Positions 25,621-34,694 of a DNA stretch of 64,000 nt are shown here, piece after piece. The stretch is from contig CAWKOH010000010.1 in NCBI GenBank assembly GCA_963851245.1, positions 254,404 to 318,403 on the forward strand, given 5' to 3'. Origin of the DNA: CAWKOH01 sp963851245 (lineage in GTDB: Bacteria > Actinomycetota > Acidimicrobiia > Acidimicrobiales > Palsa-688). Positions within the stretch are counted from its first letter, which is position 1. Each line of letters opens with the position of its first letter. The translations under genes and the position numbers were made by a program. The notes below the pieces were generated by a model. It searched no databases, was not told the origin of the DNA, and was given only the letters and a program-made list of their open reading frames with translations.

Positions 25621-26427
25621 ATGACGGTTACCAACGACCCGGTTCTCAGCGGGACCACGACGACGGTGACGCCCGACCCGGTTCCGCCGGGATTCGAGGG
25701 GAGCGAAGGGGAGTGGCACGCCCGGGTGGACCTCGCCGCCTGCTACCGGATCATCGCCTTCTACGGCTGGGACGACCTGGTCGCCACCCACATCTCGGCC
25801 CGGGTGCCAGGCGAAGACGACGCCTTCCTCATCAATGACTTCGGGCTCATGTTCGACGAAATCACGGCCTCCAGTCTGGTGAAGGTCAACCTCGAAGGCG
25901 AGATACTCGCCCCGGCGGGGGGTCAAGTGAACCCCGCCGGCTTCACTATCCACAGCGCCGTGTACCAGGTTCGCGACGACGTCGGGGCGGTTATCCACCT
26001 GCACACGATCGATGGCATGGCCGTATCCACCAGCGCTGACGGCTTGCTACCCCTTAACCAGACGGCCATGACCGTCTGCGGCGACATCGCCTACCACGAC
26101 TTCGAGGGCGTGGCCCTCGACCTGGCGGAGCGGGAGCACCTTCAGGACCACCTGGGCCTCAAAAACAACATGATATTGCGCCACCACGGGACGATGTCCA
26201 TGGGTGACTCTGTCGCCACCGCCTTCGCCCGCATCTATCAGCTCGAGAAGGCCTGCTCGGCTCAGGTGCGAGCCCTGGCCACACGGTCGGACCTCGCTAC
26301 CGTTGACCCTGCGGCTATAGCCAAGACCGTCGACCCCGGCCGCGAGGGCCTCGTAACCTACGGGCGGGTCGCCTGGCCGGCCGTGCGCCGCAAGGTGGAC
26401 CGGCTCGACCCTTCCTACCGCGACTGA
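25621..26427 (+). CDS. Class II aldolase/adducin-family protein
   Basis: A 268-residue zinc-dependent aldolase-fold protein. VDLAACYRIIAFYGWDDLVATHISAR is the typical N-terminus. The metal-binding histidines are in AVIHLHTIDG and in ILRHHGTMSMG. ATG 25621 follows CAGGAGG. Members cleave phosphorylated or hydroxy-keto compounds or act as decarboxylases; the subgroup with a long N-terminus often occurs near P450 and Rieske genes. It is transcribed alone, followed by a decayed peptidase gene. Confidence 0.88.
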   Translation: MTVTNDPVLSGTTTTVTPDPVPPGFEGSEGEWHARVDLAACYRIIAFYGWDDLVATHISARVPGEDDAFLINDFGLMFDEITASSLVKVNLEGEILAPAGGQVNPAGFTIHSAVYQVRDDVGAVIHLHTIDGMAVSTSADGLLPLNQTAMTVCGDIAYHDFEGVALDLAEREHLQDHLGLKNNMILRHHGTMSMGDSVATAFARIYQLEKACSAQVRALATRSDLATVDPAAIAKTVDPGREGLVTYGRVAWPAVRRKVDRLDPSYRD

Positions 26428-26460
26428 CTGTCAGGGCGCCGTTCGCTGCCCGGCCTTTCG

Positions 26461-26842
26461 GGATTTGCGTATTTAGGCGCATACGGCACCCCCTCTTACT
26501 ACGCCTGGTACGAGATGTACCCGGCGAACTCGGTGTCGCTGTCCAAGAACAAAGTATCCCGTCAGTGCCAACGACAGTCTGACCGCCAGCGTGACTCGAA
26601 ACGGCACTTCGTACACCCTCTCGATCAGCGACACGGCCCGTGGCGCCACTAAGACGAAATGGACGTTCTCCCAGGCCGAGACCGGCTCTGATGCCAACTC
26701 CTCCGCGGAGTGGGTCGCCGAGGCCCCCGAGCTGTGCAACATCTTCTACTGCCAGCTGGCCAGCCTGACCAACTTCGGAACGGTCAACCTGACCGGGGCG
26801 CAAGCGGCTGACGGCGGATCCAATCGTTCCGGGCGAGGATGA
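26461..26842 (+). pseudogene. Remnant of a secreted glutamic (G1/A4, eqolisin) peptidase
   Basis: Frame 1 from 26461 reads YGTPSYYAWYEMYPANSV, and after one extra base at about 26554 another frame reads YPVSANDSLTASVTRNGTSY, then SSAEWVAEAPE and LTNFGTVNLTGAQA, stopping at 26842. These are the central and C-terminal strands of G1 peptidases; SAEWVAEAP holds the catalytic Glu. The signal peptide, the catalytic Gln region and the last strands are missing. It is therefore truncated at both ends and frame-shifted. It lies between the aldolase and the next SDR and is the only trace of a secreted enzyme in this part. Confidence 0.72.
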
Positions 26843-26870
26843 ACACCCACCCTTTCCCGGGCCCTGATCG

Positions 26871-27719
26871 CTAGGAAGGCCCGCCCGCCCCTTCCAGCGC
26901 CACTTTGACGTTGAGGCCGGCGTCAATGACCTGAATCGACCCGTGCACCCACCTGGCTTTCTCCGACAGAAGCCACAGCACGGCGGGGGTGGTGCCCTCT
27001 TCCGGCTTGATCGCTCCCGCGCCCAGTAGGTCGAGCCCCTTCAGCTGGGCCAGCATCGACTCTCGATCGGGGCCCCCGACCTCACTGGCCGCGCCGATCA
27101 TGGGGGTGTCGTGCGCTCCAGGGACAAGCATGTTGACCCGGATCCCGTAGGGTCCCAGCTCGTTGGCCAGGCACAGCCCCAGGCCGATCACCCCGTGCTT
27201 GGCGGCGCAATAGTCGCTCCCGTAAGGGAAAGCATCGATGCCCGCACCCGACGACACCATGATGATGGCGCAGCCGGGCCCCCGAGCAATCAGATGCGGG
27301 ATGGTGTGTTTCAAGGTCAGCCACTGCCCGGTCAGATTCGTTTCGATGGAGGCCCGCCAGTCCTCTGTTGGTATCGTCCAGGACTGCTGGTACAGGCCCA
27401 GGATCCCGGCGTTGGCGATTACGAAGTCGAGGCCACCGAAGTGGTCGACGGCCTGCTCGACGGCGGACACGACCTGGTCCTCGTCCCGCACGTCGCAGGG
27501 GATGCCCAGCGCCCTTCCTCCCGTCGCTTCGACCAGGCTGACCGTGTCGGCCAGGTCCCCCGCCGAGGCGACCCGGGCCGGAGGGTGCGTCAGCTCGCCG
27601 TTGGCTATGTCGAGAAGGGCGAGAGAGGCTCCCTCCCTGGCCAGGGCCACGGCGTGGCTGCGGCCTTGGCCCCTCGCTCCGCCGGTGATAAGGACTACTT
27701 TGCCGTCGAAATCACCCAT
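26871..27719 (-). CDS. SDR, mycofactocin-coupled subfamily
   Basis: A 282-residue SDR. The cofactor loop VLITGGARGQGRSHAVALAREG is the hallmark of carveol-dehydrogenase-like enzymes that hold NAD tightly and pass electrons to mycofactocin. The active site is SSGAGIDAFPYGSDYCAAKHG (Ser, Tyr, Lys). ATG 27719 is chosen because GGAGGGGAAC precedes it. It is divergent, 89 bp apart, from the monooxygenase-TauD-enolase-amidohydrolase operon and probably serves the same pathway. No mycofactocin biosynthesis genes are in the window. Confidence 0.9.
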   Translation of the reverse strand: MGDFDGKVVLITGGARGQGRSHAVALAREGASLALLDIANGELTHPPARVASAGDLADTVSLVEATGGRALGIPCDVRDEDQVVSAVEQAVDHFGGLDFVIANAGILGLYQQSWTIPTEDWRASIETNLTGQWLTLKHTIPHLIARGPGCAIIMVSSGAGIDAFPYGSDYCAAKHGVIGLGLCLANELGPYGIRVNMLVPGAHDTPMIGAASEVGGPDRESMLAQLKGLDLLGAGAIKPEEGTTPAVLWLLSEKARWVHGSIQVIDAGLNVKVALEGAGGPS

Positions 27720-27808
27720 CACTCGTTCCCCTCCGATAGACAGCAGGCTTGGCAACCTGACCTTAATCTGTGCAGGCATACGGAAGAGACAAGTGGAAGG
27801 AGGACGGG

Positions 27809-28690
27809 ATGAGGTTCGGCATGGTGTATCTGCCGACAGATCGGTCCGCCCCGCTGCACCAACTGGCTGTGGCGGTCGAGGAGCGAGGGTTCGGAGTTCT
27901 CCTGGTCGGTGACCACACTCACATACCGGCTCGCCGAACAACCCCTTTCATCGCCGGAGATGTCCTACCGGAGGAGTACTACCGCCTGGTCGACCCGTTC
28001 GTCGCTTTGGCTTCAGCCGTCGCCGTCACGAAGCATCTGGAACTTGGCACCTGCATCTGCCTGGTGGCGCAGCGCGACCCCATCGTGACCGCCAAACAGG
28101 TGGCTTCGGTGGACCACCTCTCGGGCGGTCGCTTCATCTTCGGTGTCGGCTACGGATGGAACGTGGAGGAGGCGTTGGACCACCGGATCCAGTGGTCTAA
28201 CAGGCGGGCCCGGGTCAGGGAGTACATAGCCGCCATGCGGGCCTTGTGGACCGACGAGCGAGCCAGCTTCCACGGAGAGTTCGTCGACTTCGAGGAGGCC
28301 TTCTCTTGGCCGAAGCCGGCGCGGCGTCCGGCCCCTCCCGTCCTCCTCGGCGCCTCGCCAACCGACAGGGTGTTCGGGGAGGTCCTGGACTGGGCGGACG
28401 GGTGGCTACCGGTGCCCTTCCTCGGCCACCAGCCGGCCGACGTCAAGAGGCTGCGCCAGATGGCTGAGGACCGGGGCCGGGATCCCGCCTCGCTTGTCAT
28501 AGTCGTCGACGGGCTGCCCCCCGATCCGGCCTGGATCGATCCCTGGATAGAGACTGGCGTCGATGCCATCCTGGTGCCGGCGGAGAGCGAGCCCCTCGAC
28601 GTCCTGCTTCCGGCTCTCGATGCGGCTGCAGCGGTCATAGAGCGATATACGCCCGCCGCAACTCCTGGCCCGGGGCGAACGGATGGCTGA
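27809..28690 (+). CDS. F420-dependent LLM-class oxidoreductase
   Basis: A 293-residue TIM-barrel LLM protein. MRFGMVYLPTDRSAPLHQLAVAVEERGFGVLLVGDHTHIP is the N-terminus of the F420 subgroup, and GGRFIFGVGYGWNVEE the cofactor-phosphate region. ATG 27809 follows GGAAGGAGG. Its stop overlaps the start of the TauD-type gene by 8 bp, so it heads a four-gene operon with TauD, an enolase-superfamily enzyme and an amidohydrolase. It would oxidise or reduce a small molecule with F420 or FMN. Confidence 0.88.
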   Translation: MRFGMVYLPTDRSAPLHQLAVAVEERGFGVLLVGDHTHIPARRTTPFIAGDVLPEEYYRLVDPFVALASAVAVTKHLELGTCICLVAQRDPIVTAKQVASVDHLSGGRFIFGVGYGWNVEEALDHRIQWSNRRARVREYIAAMRALWTDERASFHGEFVDFEEAFSWPKPARRPAPPVLLGASPTDRVFGEVLDWADGWLPVPFLGHQPADVKRLRQMAEDRGRDPASLVIVVDGLPPDPAWIDPWIETGVDAILVPAESEPLDVLLPALDAAAAVIERYTPAATPGPGRTDG

Positions 28691-29600
28691 CCCGGAGATC
28701 GAGATCGCGGCGGTCACTCCGAAAATTTGGGCGGAGGTCCGGGGGGTCGACCTGCGGGATGGCCTCGGCGAACCCGCAGTGAGAACCATCCGGCAGGCCC
28801 TGCTCGATCATCTCGTGCTCTTTTTCCGGAACCAGGAGCTGACGCCCCAGCAGCACCTGGCCTTCGCCGCCCGGTTCGGTGAACTGCGCCTGCCGATGGG
28901 CGGCCACCCGCCGGAATGCGCAGGGATCGGCCCCTACTTCGACGTGCTCGAAGACACCCCCGAGAACCCACCGAAGGCGGACTTCTGGCACACCGACGTG
29001 GCCTTCGTCCGGGAGCCACCGGACATCGCGGTCCTGGCCATGGAGGAGACCCCCGACGTGGGCGGCGACACCAGCTGGCTCAACCTCTACGCGTTGTACG
29101 ACGGGCTCTCGCCGCCGATGCAGGAACTGGCCGCCGGTCTCGAGTGGGAGCTCCATCTGGGTCGCCCGTTCCGCCTGGCCGTCACCGCCATGAGAGGCGA
29201 AGAAGCCTACCGGGAGATCGCGGCCGCAGTACCGGTCATGCGTCATCCCGTCGTGCGCATTCACCCGGAGACCGGACGGCGAGCCCTGTATTGGTGCGGA
29301 CCCTTCGTGGAGCGCATCGCGGGGCTCTCGGCCAACGAGTCCGACGCCCTGGTCCAGCTCCTTCGCGGCCGCCTCGATGACCCCAACACGCAGGTGAGGT
29401 GGCGGTGGCGCCGCCACGATGTGGCCATGTGGGACGAACGCTGCACCAACCACCGGGCCAACTCTGACCATGCCCCCGCCTACCGGCGTATCCGTCGCTG
29501 CGTGGTCGGATCCGCCATCCCTGAAGGGCCGGGCGGACCAGGCGGCAAGGAGGCCGGTTCCTGGCCAGGCGACAGAATAGGAACGCTGTACCGACGGTAA
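28683..29600 (+). CDS. TauD/TfdA-family Fe(II)/2-oxoglutarate dioxygenase
   Basis: A 305-residue dioxygenase. The iron ligands are His103 and Asp105 (FWHTDVAF) and His257 (CTNHRANSD). The Arg-rich segment RRIRRCVV just after would hold 2-oxoglutarate. It starts 8 bp inside the end of the monooxygenase gene and is followed by the enolase gene after 16 bp. It is not closely similar to the other TauD-type protein of this window. Substrate unknown. Confidence 0.9.
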   Translation: MADPEIEIAAVTPKIWAEVRGVDLRDGLGEPAVRTIRQALLDHLVLFFRNQELTPQQHLAFAARFGELRLPMGGHPPECAGIGPYFDVLEDTPENPPKADFWHTDVAFVREPPDIAVLAMEETPDVGGDTSWLNLYALYDGLSPPMQELAAGLEWELHLGRPFRLAVTAMRGEEAYREIAAAVPVMRHPVVRIHPETGRRALYWCGPFVERIAGLSANESDALVQLLRGRLDDPNTQVRWRWRRHDVAMWDERCTNHRANSDHAPAYRRIRRCVVGSAIPEGPGGPGGKEAGSWPGDRIGTLYRR

Positions 29601-29616
29601 GGAGAGTGAATTCGAC

Positions 29617-30678
29617 ATGACGATCAAGAGCTACCGCATTGCCCTCTTGCCCCCGATGGCCACCAGCATCACGGCGCCTCGGTTCAATGTCGGCAGCATC
29701 GACAACGTGGGCGTGCACCTGGTCGACGAATCCGGAGCCGAGGGATTCGGCTACGCCTACGTCTTCGACAATCATTCGGCCAGGGCGGTGGCGGAGCTGA
29801 TTGAAGGCTTCGCGGATCTCTACGTCGGGACCGAGGCCCACGATCTCCGCCGGGTCCGGTCTACGCTGCTGATCAAGAAGGTGAACTTTCTCGGCCTGCG
29901 GGGACTGGCCAGATTGGCCGCCGCCGCCTTGGACATGGCCGCCTGGGACCTTCTGTGCCGCCTCCATGACACCAACCTCATGGGGTTGATCGGTATGGAG
30001 CGATCGGAAGTCCCCGGTTTCACCGCCGCCGGCCTCTGGTCGGGGTTGAGCCCCGAGGATTGCGCCCGGATCGCCGTGGAGGTAGCCCAGGAGTTCAACT
30101 CCCCGCATGTCAAGATGTGGCTCGGCAGCGACGATCTCGGGTTTGAATTTGAGCGCATAGCTGCCGTTCGCGACGCGCTCGGCCCCGGCTCCTCAATCAT
30201 CATCGACGCCGCGCAGGCCTACGACTGGCGGACCGCGGCCCGTCTGGCCAAGAAGGTCGAGGACCTCGGGATCCTGTGGTTCGAGGATCCCGTGGAGTAC
30301 GAGGACCTCGATGGCCTGGCCGCGCTGGGGGCCGAGTCCCCGGTGGCGTTGGGCACGGGGGAGCATGTCTACGGCATCGACCACCTGAAGCAACATCTGG
30401 ATTTGGGGGTCCTGCGCTATGCGGTCCTTGACATGGAGCGGATAGGCGGTGTCACCGACTTCCTTTCTGCTGCGGCGCTCTGCGGCGCCTACCGGGTGGA
30501 GCTTGTCAATCACTGCTTCCCCCACGCCTCCATGCAGGTGCTGGCGACGGCGGCGACGGGGGGATGGTGCGAGCTGGCGCCGCTCTGGGACGGGTACTTC
30601 GGCCCGCTCGAGGTTCGCAACGGGATGGTCCAGCTCGATCGAGAGGCCATCGGTATCGGACACCAGATCATCCAATGA
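29617..30678 (+). CDS. Enolase superfamily, mandelate-racemase-type dehydratase/racemase
   Basis: A 353-residue protein. The three Mg2+ ligands are Asp197 (IIIDAAQAYDW), Glu223 (WFEDPVEYED) and Glu249 (GTGEHVYG), spaced 26 and 26 residues as in mandelate racemase. VKMWLG after strand 2 supplies the Lys region, and VNHCFPHAS a His at the general-base position. It would abstract the alpha-proton of a hydroxy acid, giving dehydration or racemisation. ATG 29617 has AAGGAG upstream. Being inside an oxygenase operon suggests a hydroxy acid made by the neighbours. Confidence 0.9.
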   Translation: MTIKSYRIALLPPMATSITAPRFNVGSIDNVGVHLVDESGAEGFGYAYVFDNHSARAVAELIEGFADLYVGTEAHDLRRVRSTLLIKKVNFLGLRGLARLAAAALDMAAWDLLCRLHDTNLMGLIGMERSEVPGFTAAGLWSGLSPEDCARIAVEVAQEFNSPHVKMWLGSDDLGFEFERIAAVRDALGPGSSIIIDAAQAYDWRTAARLAKKVEDLGILWFEDPVEYEDLDGLAALGAESPVALGTGEHVYGIDHLKQHLDLGVLRYAVLDMERIGGVTDFLSAAALCGAYRVELVNHCFPHASMQVLATAATGGWCELAPLWDGYFGPLEVRNGMVQLDREAIGIGHQIIQ

Positions 30679-30718
30679 TCGGCGCCATGAGCCGGACCGG
30701 CTCGGGAAGGAGGCGGGC

Positions 30719-31981
30719 GTGATAGACCCGAACGAGTTGTCGGACAGCAATTTCACGATCGGTGGGCGCAGGACGGGAACAGTCACGTTCCTGCCCGAGC
30801 CGGCACGCCGCCGGCGCCTTTACACGCTGGTATCCGTCGATGACCACATCGTCGAGCCCCCGGATTTGTTCGACGGGCGGATGCCGGCCGCCTTGAAGGA
30901 CCGGGGCCCCAGGGTGGTCGAGACCGAGGCCGGCTCACAGCTGTGGCAATTCGAGGGCAAGCGCTATCCGAACATCGGATTCAATGCGGTCGTGGGCCGC
31001 CCGGTCATCGAGGCGTCTTTCGAGCCCACTCGCTTCGACGAGATGCGGACCGGGGCGTGGGATATTGACGCCCGAATACGGGACATGGATCTCGACGGCG
31101 TCTACGCGTCTTTGAGCTTCCCCTCCGCCCTGCTCGGTTTTGCCGGCCAGCGCCTCCAGCTTGACACCGACGATGCCGATCTTGCCCTGGCGGTCGTCAG
31201 GGCCACCAACGATTGGCACCTCGAGCAATGGGCCGGTCCGTACCCCGAGCGGATTATCCCGTGCCAGATTCCCTACTATCCCGACCCGGAGGTCGCGGCG
31301 AAGGAGATCAGAAGGAACGCCGAGCGCGGGTTCAAGGCCGTTACCTTCTCGGAGGCGCCCCAGAAGCTGGGGTTGCCGTCGCTGCACACCGGGTACTGGG
31401 ATCCGTTGGTGGCGGCGTGCGAGGAGACGGGCACGGTGATCTGCCTACACATCGGTTCCGCCTCCAGCCTGCCGGCGACGTCGCCTGATGCTCCCCCCGA
31501 CACCATCGGAGTCCTCGCGTTCGGGTTCGCGATGTTCTCTGCTGTCGATTGGCTCTACTCCCTGCTTCCGGTCCGGTTCCCGGGCGTGCAGATCGTCATG
31601 TCCGAGGGAGGTCTGGCCTGGGTACCCGGGCTGATCGACCGGCTGGACCACGTTCGGCGATACCACGACATATACGGAACGTGGAAGGGGATCGAGCTGA
31701 CGCCGGCGGAGGTGTTCAAGCGGAACTTCTTCCATTGCGCCCTCGATGATCCATCAGCCATGCGGCTGCGAGACAGGGTAGGGGTCGACCATGTCCTCCT
31801 GGAGGCTGACTACCCTCACCTCGATTCGAGCTGGCCGGACACCCAGGAGATGGTGCGCCGTCAGGTACAGGACCTGGCTCCCGACGAGGTGCGTCTGGTC
31901 ACCTGGCAGAACGCCGCGACTCTTTTTCGGCACGAGGTGCGAACCGAGGTGATCGAGGACCCTGAGTCCTTCGGAAGCTGA
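30719..31981 (+). CDS. Amidohydrolase-2 family protein
   Basis: A 420-residue TIM-barrel metal enzyme. YTLVSVDDHIVEPPDLF has the DxH motif, GTVICLHIGSASS the barrel His and LLEADYPHLDSSWPDT the C-terminal Asp. GTG 30719 is chosen because GGGAAGGAGG precedes it; the open frame upstream overlaps the enolase gene and is not coding. The family contains decarboxylases of aromatic acids and hydrolases of ring-cleavage products. It is the last gene of the four-gene operon and is convergent with the acyl-CoA synthetase. Confidence 0.88.
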   Translation: MIDPNELSDSNFTIGGRRTGTVTFLPEPARRRRLYTLVSVDDHIVEPPDLFDGRMPAALKDRGPRVVETEAGSQLWQFEGKRYPNIGFNAVVGRPVIEASFEPTRFDEMRTGAWDIDARIRDMDLDGVYASLSFPSALLGFAGQRLQLDTDDADLALAVVRATNDWHLEQWAGPYPERIIPCQIPYYPDPEVAAKEIRRNAERGFKAVTFSEAPQKLGLPSLHTGYWDPLVAACEETGTVICLHIGSASSLPATSPDAPPDTIGVLAFGFAMFSAVDWLYSLLPVRFPGVQIVMSEGGLAWVPGLIDRLDHVRRYHDIYGTWKGIELTPAEVFKRNFFHCALDDPSAMRLRDRVGVDHVLLEADYPHLDSSWPDTQEMVRRQVQDLAPDEVRLVTWQNAATLFRHEVRTEVIEDPESFGS

Positions 31982-32011
31982 CCCTCTATGTAGCCTTCCG
32001 CCCGGCTGTCA

Positions 32012-33601
32012 TCAAGCGGTGGCGGATTCTCGCTCTTCCATGAGCTTGGCCCGGTTGACTTTGGTGGCCTCAGACCGGGGGATGGCATCGACGAACTCCA
32101 CCGTCTTGGGCACCTTGTAAGGAGCCAATCGGTCCTTGGCGTAGGCGATGATCTCCTGTACCGGCGGTGGGGAGACCGGATTGAGCGGCTGGATGATGGC
32201 GTGCACCCGGCGTCCCCACTCGGGGTCCGCCAGTCCGATGACCACGACGTCGGCCACGGCTGGATGTTCGCTCAAAGCAGTTTCTATCTCGGCCGGGAAC
32301 ACGTTCACGCCACCTGTGACGATCATGTCCACCCGGCGGTCGGCGATGTACAAGAAGCCGTCCTCGTCCAACCATCCTAGATCGCCGATGGTCGTGTACC
32401 CGTCGTCGGTTCGGAGCGCCTGGGCGACGTCACCGAGGTAGTAATGGGTGATACCGGAGGCCGGGCGCATGTAGATCTCGCCGATCTCGTTCGCCGGTCG
32501 GTCCGTGCCGTCTGGGCCCAGGATGCGAATCCCCGTGCCTCCCCAGGGCAGGCCGAGGGTGCCGGGCCGGGCCATCCACATGTCGCCGCGGCAGGCCACG
32601 ACGCCGGCCCCTTCACTCGAGCCGTAGGTCATGTGGAAACGCTCGGGGCCGATCAGTTCGAACCACACCTGAGCCACCCAGTCAGGTAGGACGGCCGCAC
32701 CCTGCATCGTGAATTCGATGGAGGAGAAGTCGCGCTCGTGTACCCCCTCGAGCTGGGCAATGCGCTGGAACATGGGCGTGGCGCCCGTGAACCCGGTGAC
32801 CCGGTAGCGCTCGATCAGATCGACCGCCTGGGCGGCGTTGAATCGCTCCATGAGCACGCAGCGGAAGCCTGCAAGCAGGTCGATGGTGATCATGAAGCCG
32901 TTGTTGTGGTACATCGGCCCGGGTGTCAGGATCACCTGGCTCTCTGAAAGCGGGGTCCAGGACTGCTGGATCTGCAATGGGATCGAGGCGGGGTCGTACA
33001 CGGCCGGCACCTGGCGGAGGATGACCTTCGGGGTGCCCGTCGACCCCGAGGAGCAGATGCCCGACGAGATCGGAGCCATCACCTCAGGGAGAGGTTGGGT
33101 GGACTCGGCGAGCGTCGCTTCGAAGAGATCATCGTTCCCGGTCAGGGTGATCTTGGCGCCGATGACCTCTAACACCCGGGCCAGCTCCCAATCGGGGAGG
33201 TCCCACCGGACCGGGACGGGCGCCCCTCCGACCTTCCAGGCCCCGAACACGGAGTAGAGGAGTTCAAGCGAGTTCTTAAGCTGCAGGGCGACCAGATCCG
33301 AAGGTCCGACACCGGCGGCGGCCAGTCCCCTACCGACCTGGGTGGACCGCTCGTCCAGTTGGCGCCACGAAACATCGGTGGCATCACCGGACTGGGTTAC
33401 GAAGGTCACCGCCACCGAATCACCGAGCTCGGCGGCCAGATGGGAGAGCCGCGTCCCGTACGGGACGAGCGTGTCGGGGTCAGGCATTTCTTTGGTTGCG
33501 GCGAAGCCGGGATCAAAGCCAGGGTTGAACGTGATGGCCGCCTGCAGGGATGCTCCCGGTCCCTCCCGCCAGCTCGGCCTATCCGCTAACTCCTGCGCCA
33601 C
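32012..33601 (-). CDS. Acyl-CoA synthetase (AMP-forming)
   Basis: A 529-residue ANL-superfamily enzyme. The P-loop is GICSSGSTGTPKVIL, the A5 motif MTYGSSEGAG, the A7-A8 hinge TIGDLGWLDEDGFLYIADR and the C-terminal catalytic Lys lies in PRSEATKVNRAKL. It would activate a carboxylic acid to its CoA thioester through an adenylate. GTG 33601 follows AAGGAGCAGGC. It precedes no other leftward gene closely. The substrate could be the acid formed by the neighbouring oxygenase operons; the sequence does not say which. Confidence 0.92.
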   Translation of the reverse strand: MAQELADRPSWREGPGASLQAAITFNPGFDPGFAATKEMPDPDTLVPYGTRLSHLAAELGDSVAVTFVTQSGDATDVSWRQLDERSTQVGRGLAAAGVGPSDLVALQLKNSLELLYSVFGAWKVGGAPVPVRWDLPDWELARVLEVIGAKITLTGNDDLFEATLAESTQPLPEVMAPISSGICSSGSTGTPKVILRQVPAVYDPASIPLQIQQSWTPLSESQVILTPGPMYHNNGFMITIDLLAGFRCVLMERFNAAQAVDLIERYRVTGFTGATPMFQRIAQLEGVHERDFSSIEFTMQGAAVLPDWVAQVWFELIGPERFHMTYGSSEGAGVVACRGDMWMARPGTLGLPWGGTGIRILGPDGTDRPANEIGEIYMRPASGITHYYLGDVAQALRTDDGYTTIGDLGWLDEDGFLYIADRRVDMIVTGGVNVFPAEIETALSEHPAVADVVVIGLADPEWGRRVHAIIQPLNPVSPPPVQEIIAYAKDRLAPYKVPKTVEFVDAIPRSEATKVNRAKLMEERESATA

Positions 33602-33696
33602 GCCTGCTCCTTGTTTTGCCGGTCACGTATCGCTGCTCACGCCAGGTGCCCATTCCGGTTCCGCTCGCGCCGACAGCCGTCCATCTCTAGCACACC

Positions 33697-34554
33697 TCAC
33701 CGAAGGCGGTCGATGAAGGCTTCCGAGAAACGACCGGCGCCGGCTCGCTTGGCTTCGAGAGAGTTTGCTGAAGGATCACCCGGGAACCAACCCATCCCCA
33801 TAGTCGAAGTGACTCCCAGGTCCTCCAGTTCACGGTAGAGATCGAGAGACGGCGGGGCGTTCGGGATGACGAACACCTCGAACGGCTGCTTGGTCTTGGG
33901 CTCCTCCTCCCGGAAGGCCGACAGCAGATCGAGCAGCTGGACGATCTCCTCGAGCGGATAGTTCATGCCGAGCCAGCCGTCCTGCCGGGCCGCTCGGCGC
34001 AGGGCGGCGGGACTCTTACCTCCAACCCAGACCGGGATGGGCGCCGTGGGCAGAGGGAACATAGCTGACTCCTCGAAGGAGTAGTAGCCCCCTGAGCGGC
34101 GCGCCCGTCCGTCCTGCCAGAAGTCCTGGATAACGTCGAGTGACTCATCGAGGCGCGCCCCACGATCAGAGTAACTGCGGCCGATAACCGAGAATTCCTC
34201 CTCCAGCCATCCCGCGCCGGCCCCGAGCACCACGCGATCTCCCGAGAGCGTGGCAGCCGTTGCTACCTGCTTGGCCACGGTGAAGGGATCGCGCAACGGA
34301 ATGATGTAGACGTAGCTCATGAAGCGAAGCCGGCGGGTGACCATCGACAAAGCCGCGATGGTGGTGAAGGTGTCCGGGAAGGAACTCTCGGGGGTAAAAG
34401 GATTCTCACCCGAGGGGTGGACTGACTTGAACCCGACAGGCACAACGACGTGATCGGCCAGACCGACGCCCTCGAAGCCGGCATCCTCCAGAACTTGCGC
34501 CAGCTCGGCGAGGTCCTCCATCGGCTCGAACATCAACGGGTGCCAGAACTTCAC
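33697..34554 (-). CDS. F420-dependent LLM-class oxidoreductase
   Basis: About 285 residues. The N-terminus VKFWHPLMFEPMEDLAELAQ and the segment LADHVVVPVGF are typical of F420-dependent LLM proteins; SGDRVVLGAGAGWLEEEF is the cofactor region. GTG 34554 is preferred over GTG 34560 because GGAGG lies 7 bases before it. It is transcribed in the same direction as the acyl-CoA synthetase, about 95 bp upstream of it, and may share its message. It is divergent from the small unknown gene at 34.7 kb. Confidence 0.88.
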   Translation of the reverse strand: MKFWHPLMFEPMEDLAELAQVLEDAGFEGVGLADHVVVPVGFKSVHPSGENPFTPESSFPDTFTTIAALSMVTRRLRFMSYVYIIPLRDPFTVAKQVATAATLSGDRVVLGAGAGWLEEEFSVIGRSYSDRGARLDESLDVIQDFWQDGRARRSGGYYSFEESAMFPLPTAPIPVWVGGKSPAALRRAARQDGWLGMNYPLEEIVQLLDLLSAFREEEPKTKQPFEVFVIPNAPPSLDLYRELEDLGVTSTMGMGWFPGDPSANSLEAKRAGAGRFSEAFIDRLR

Positions 34555-34694
34555 GCTCACACCTCCTCGGACAGGACAAGCCCCGGTTCTTCGGGAAACA
34601 CGGTAGACCGCGTGCCGAAGCCAGCTGGGCTCCGTTCCCGGTACCCTGAGGGCACCGCGGCATAGGGCCTTACTCAGCCGGTGAGGGAGGGTTG

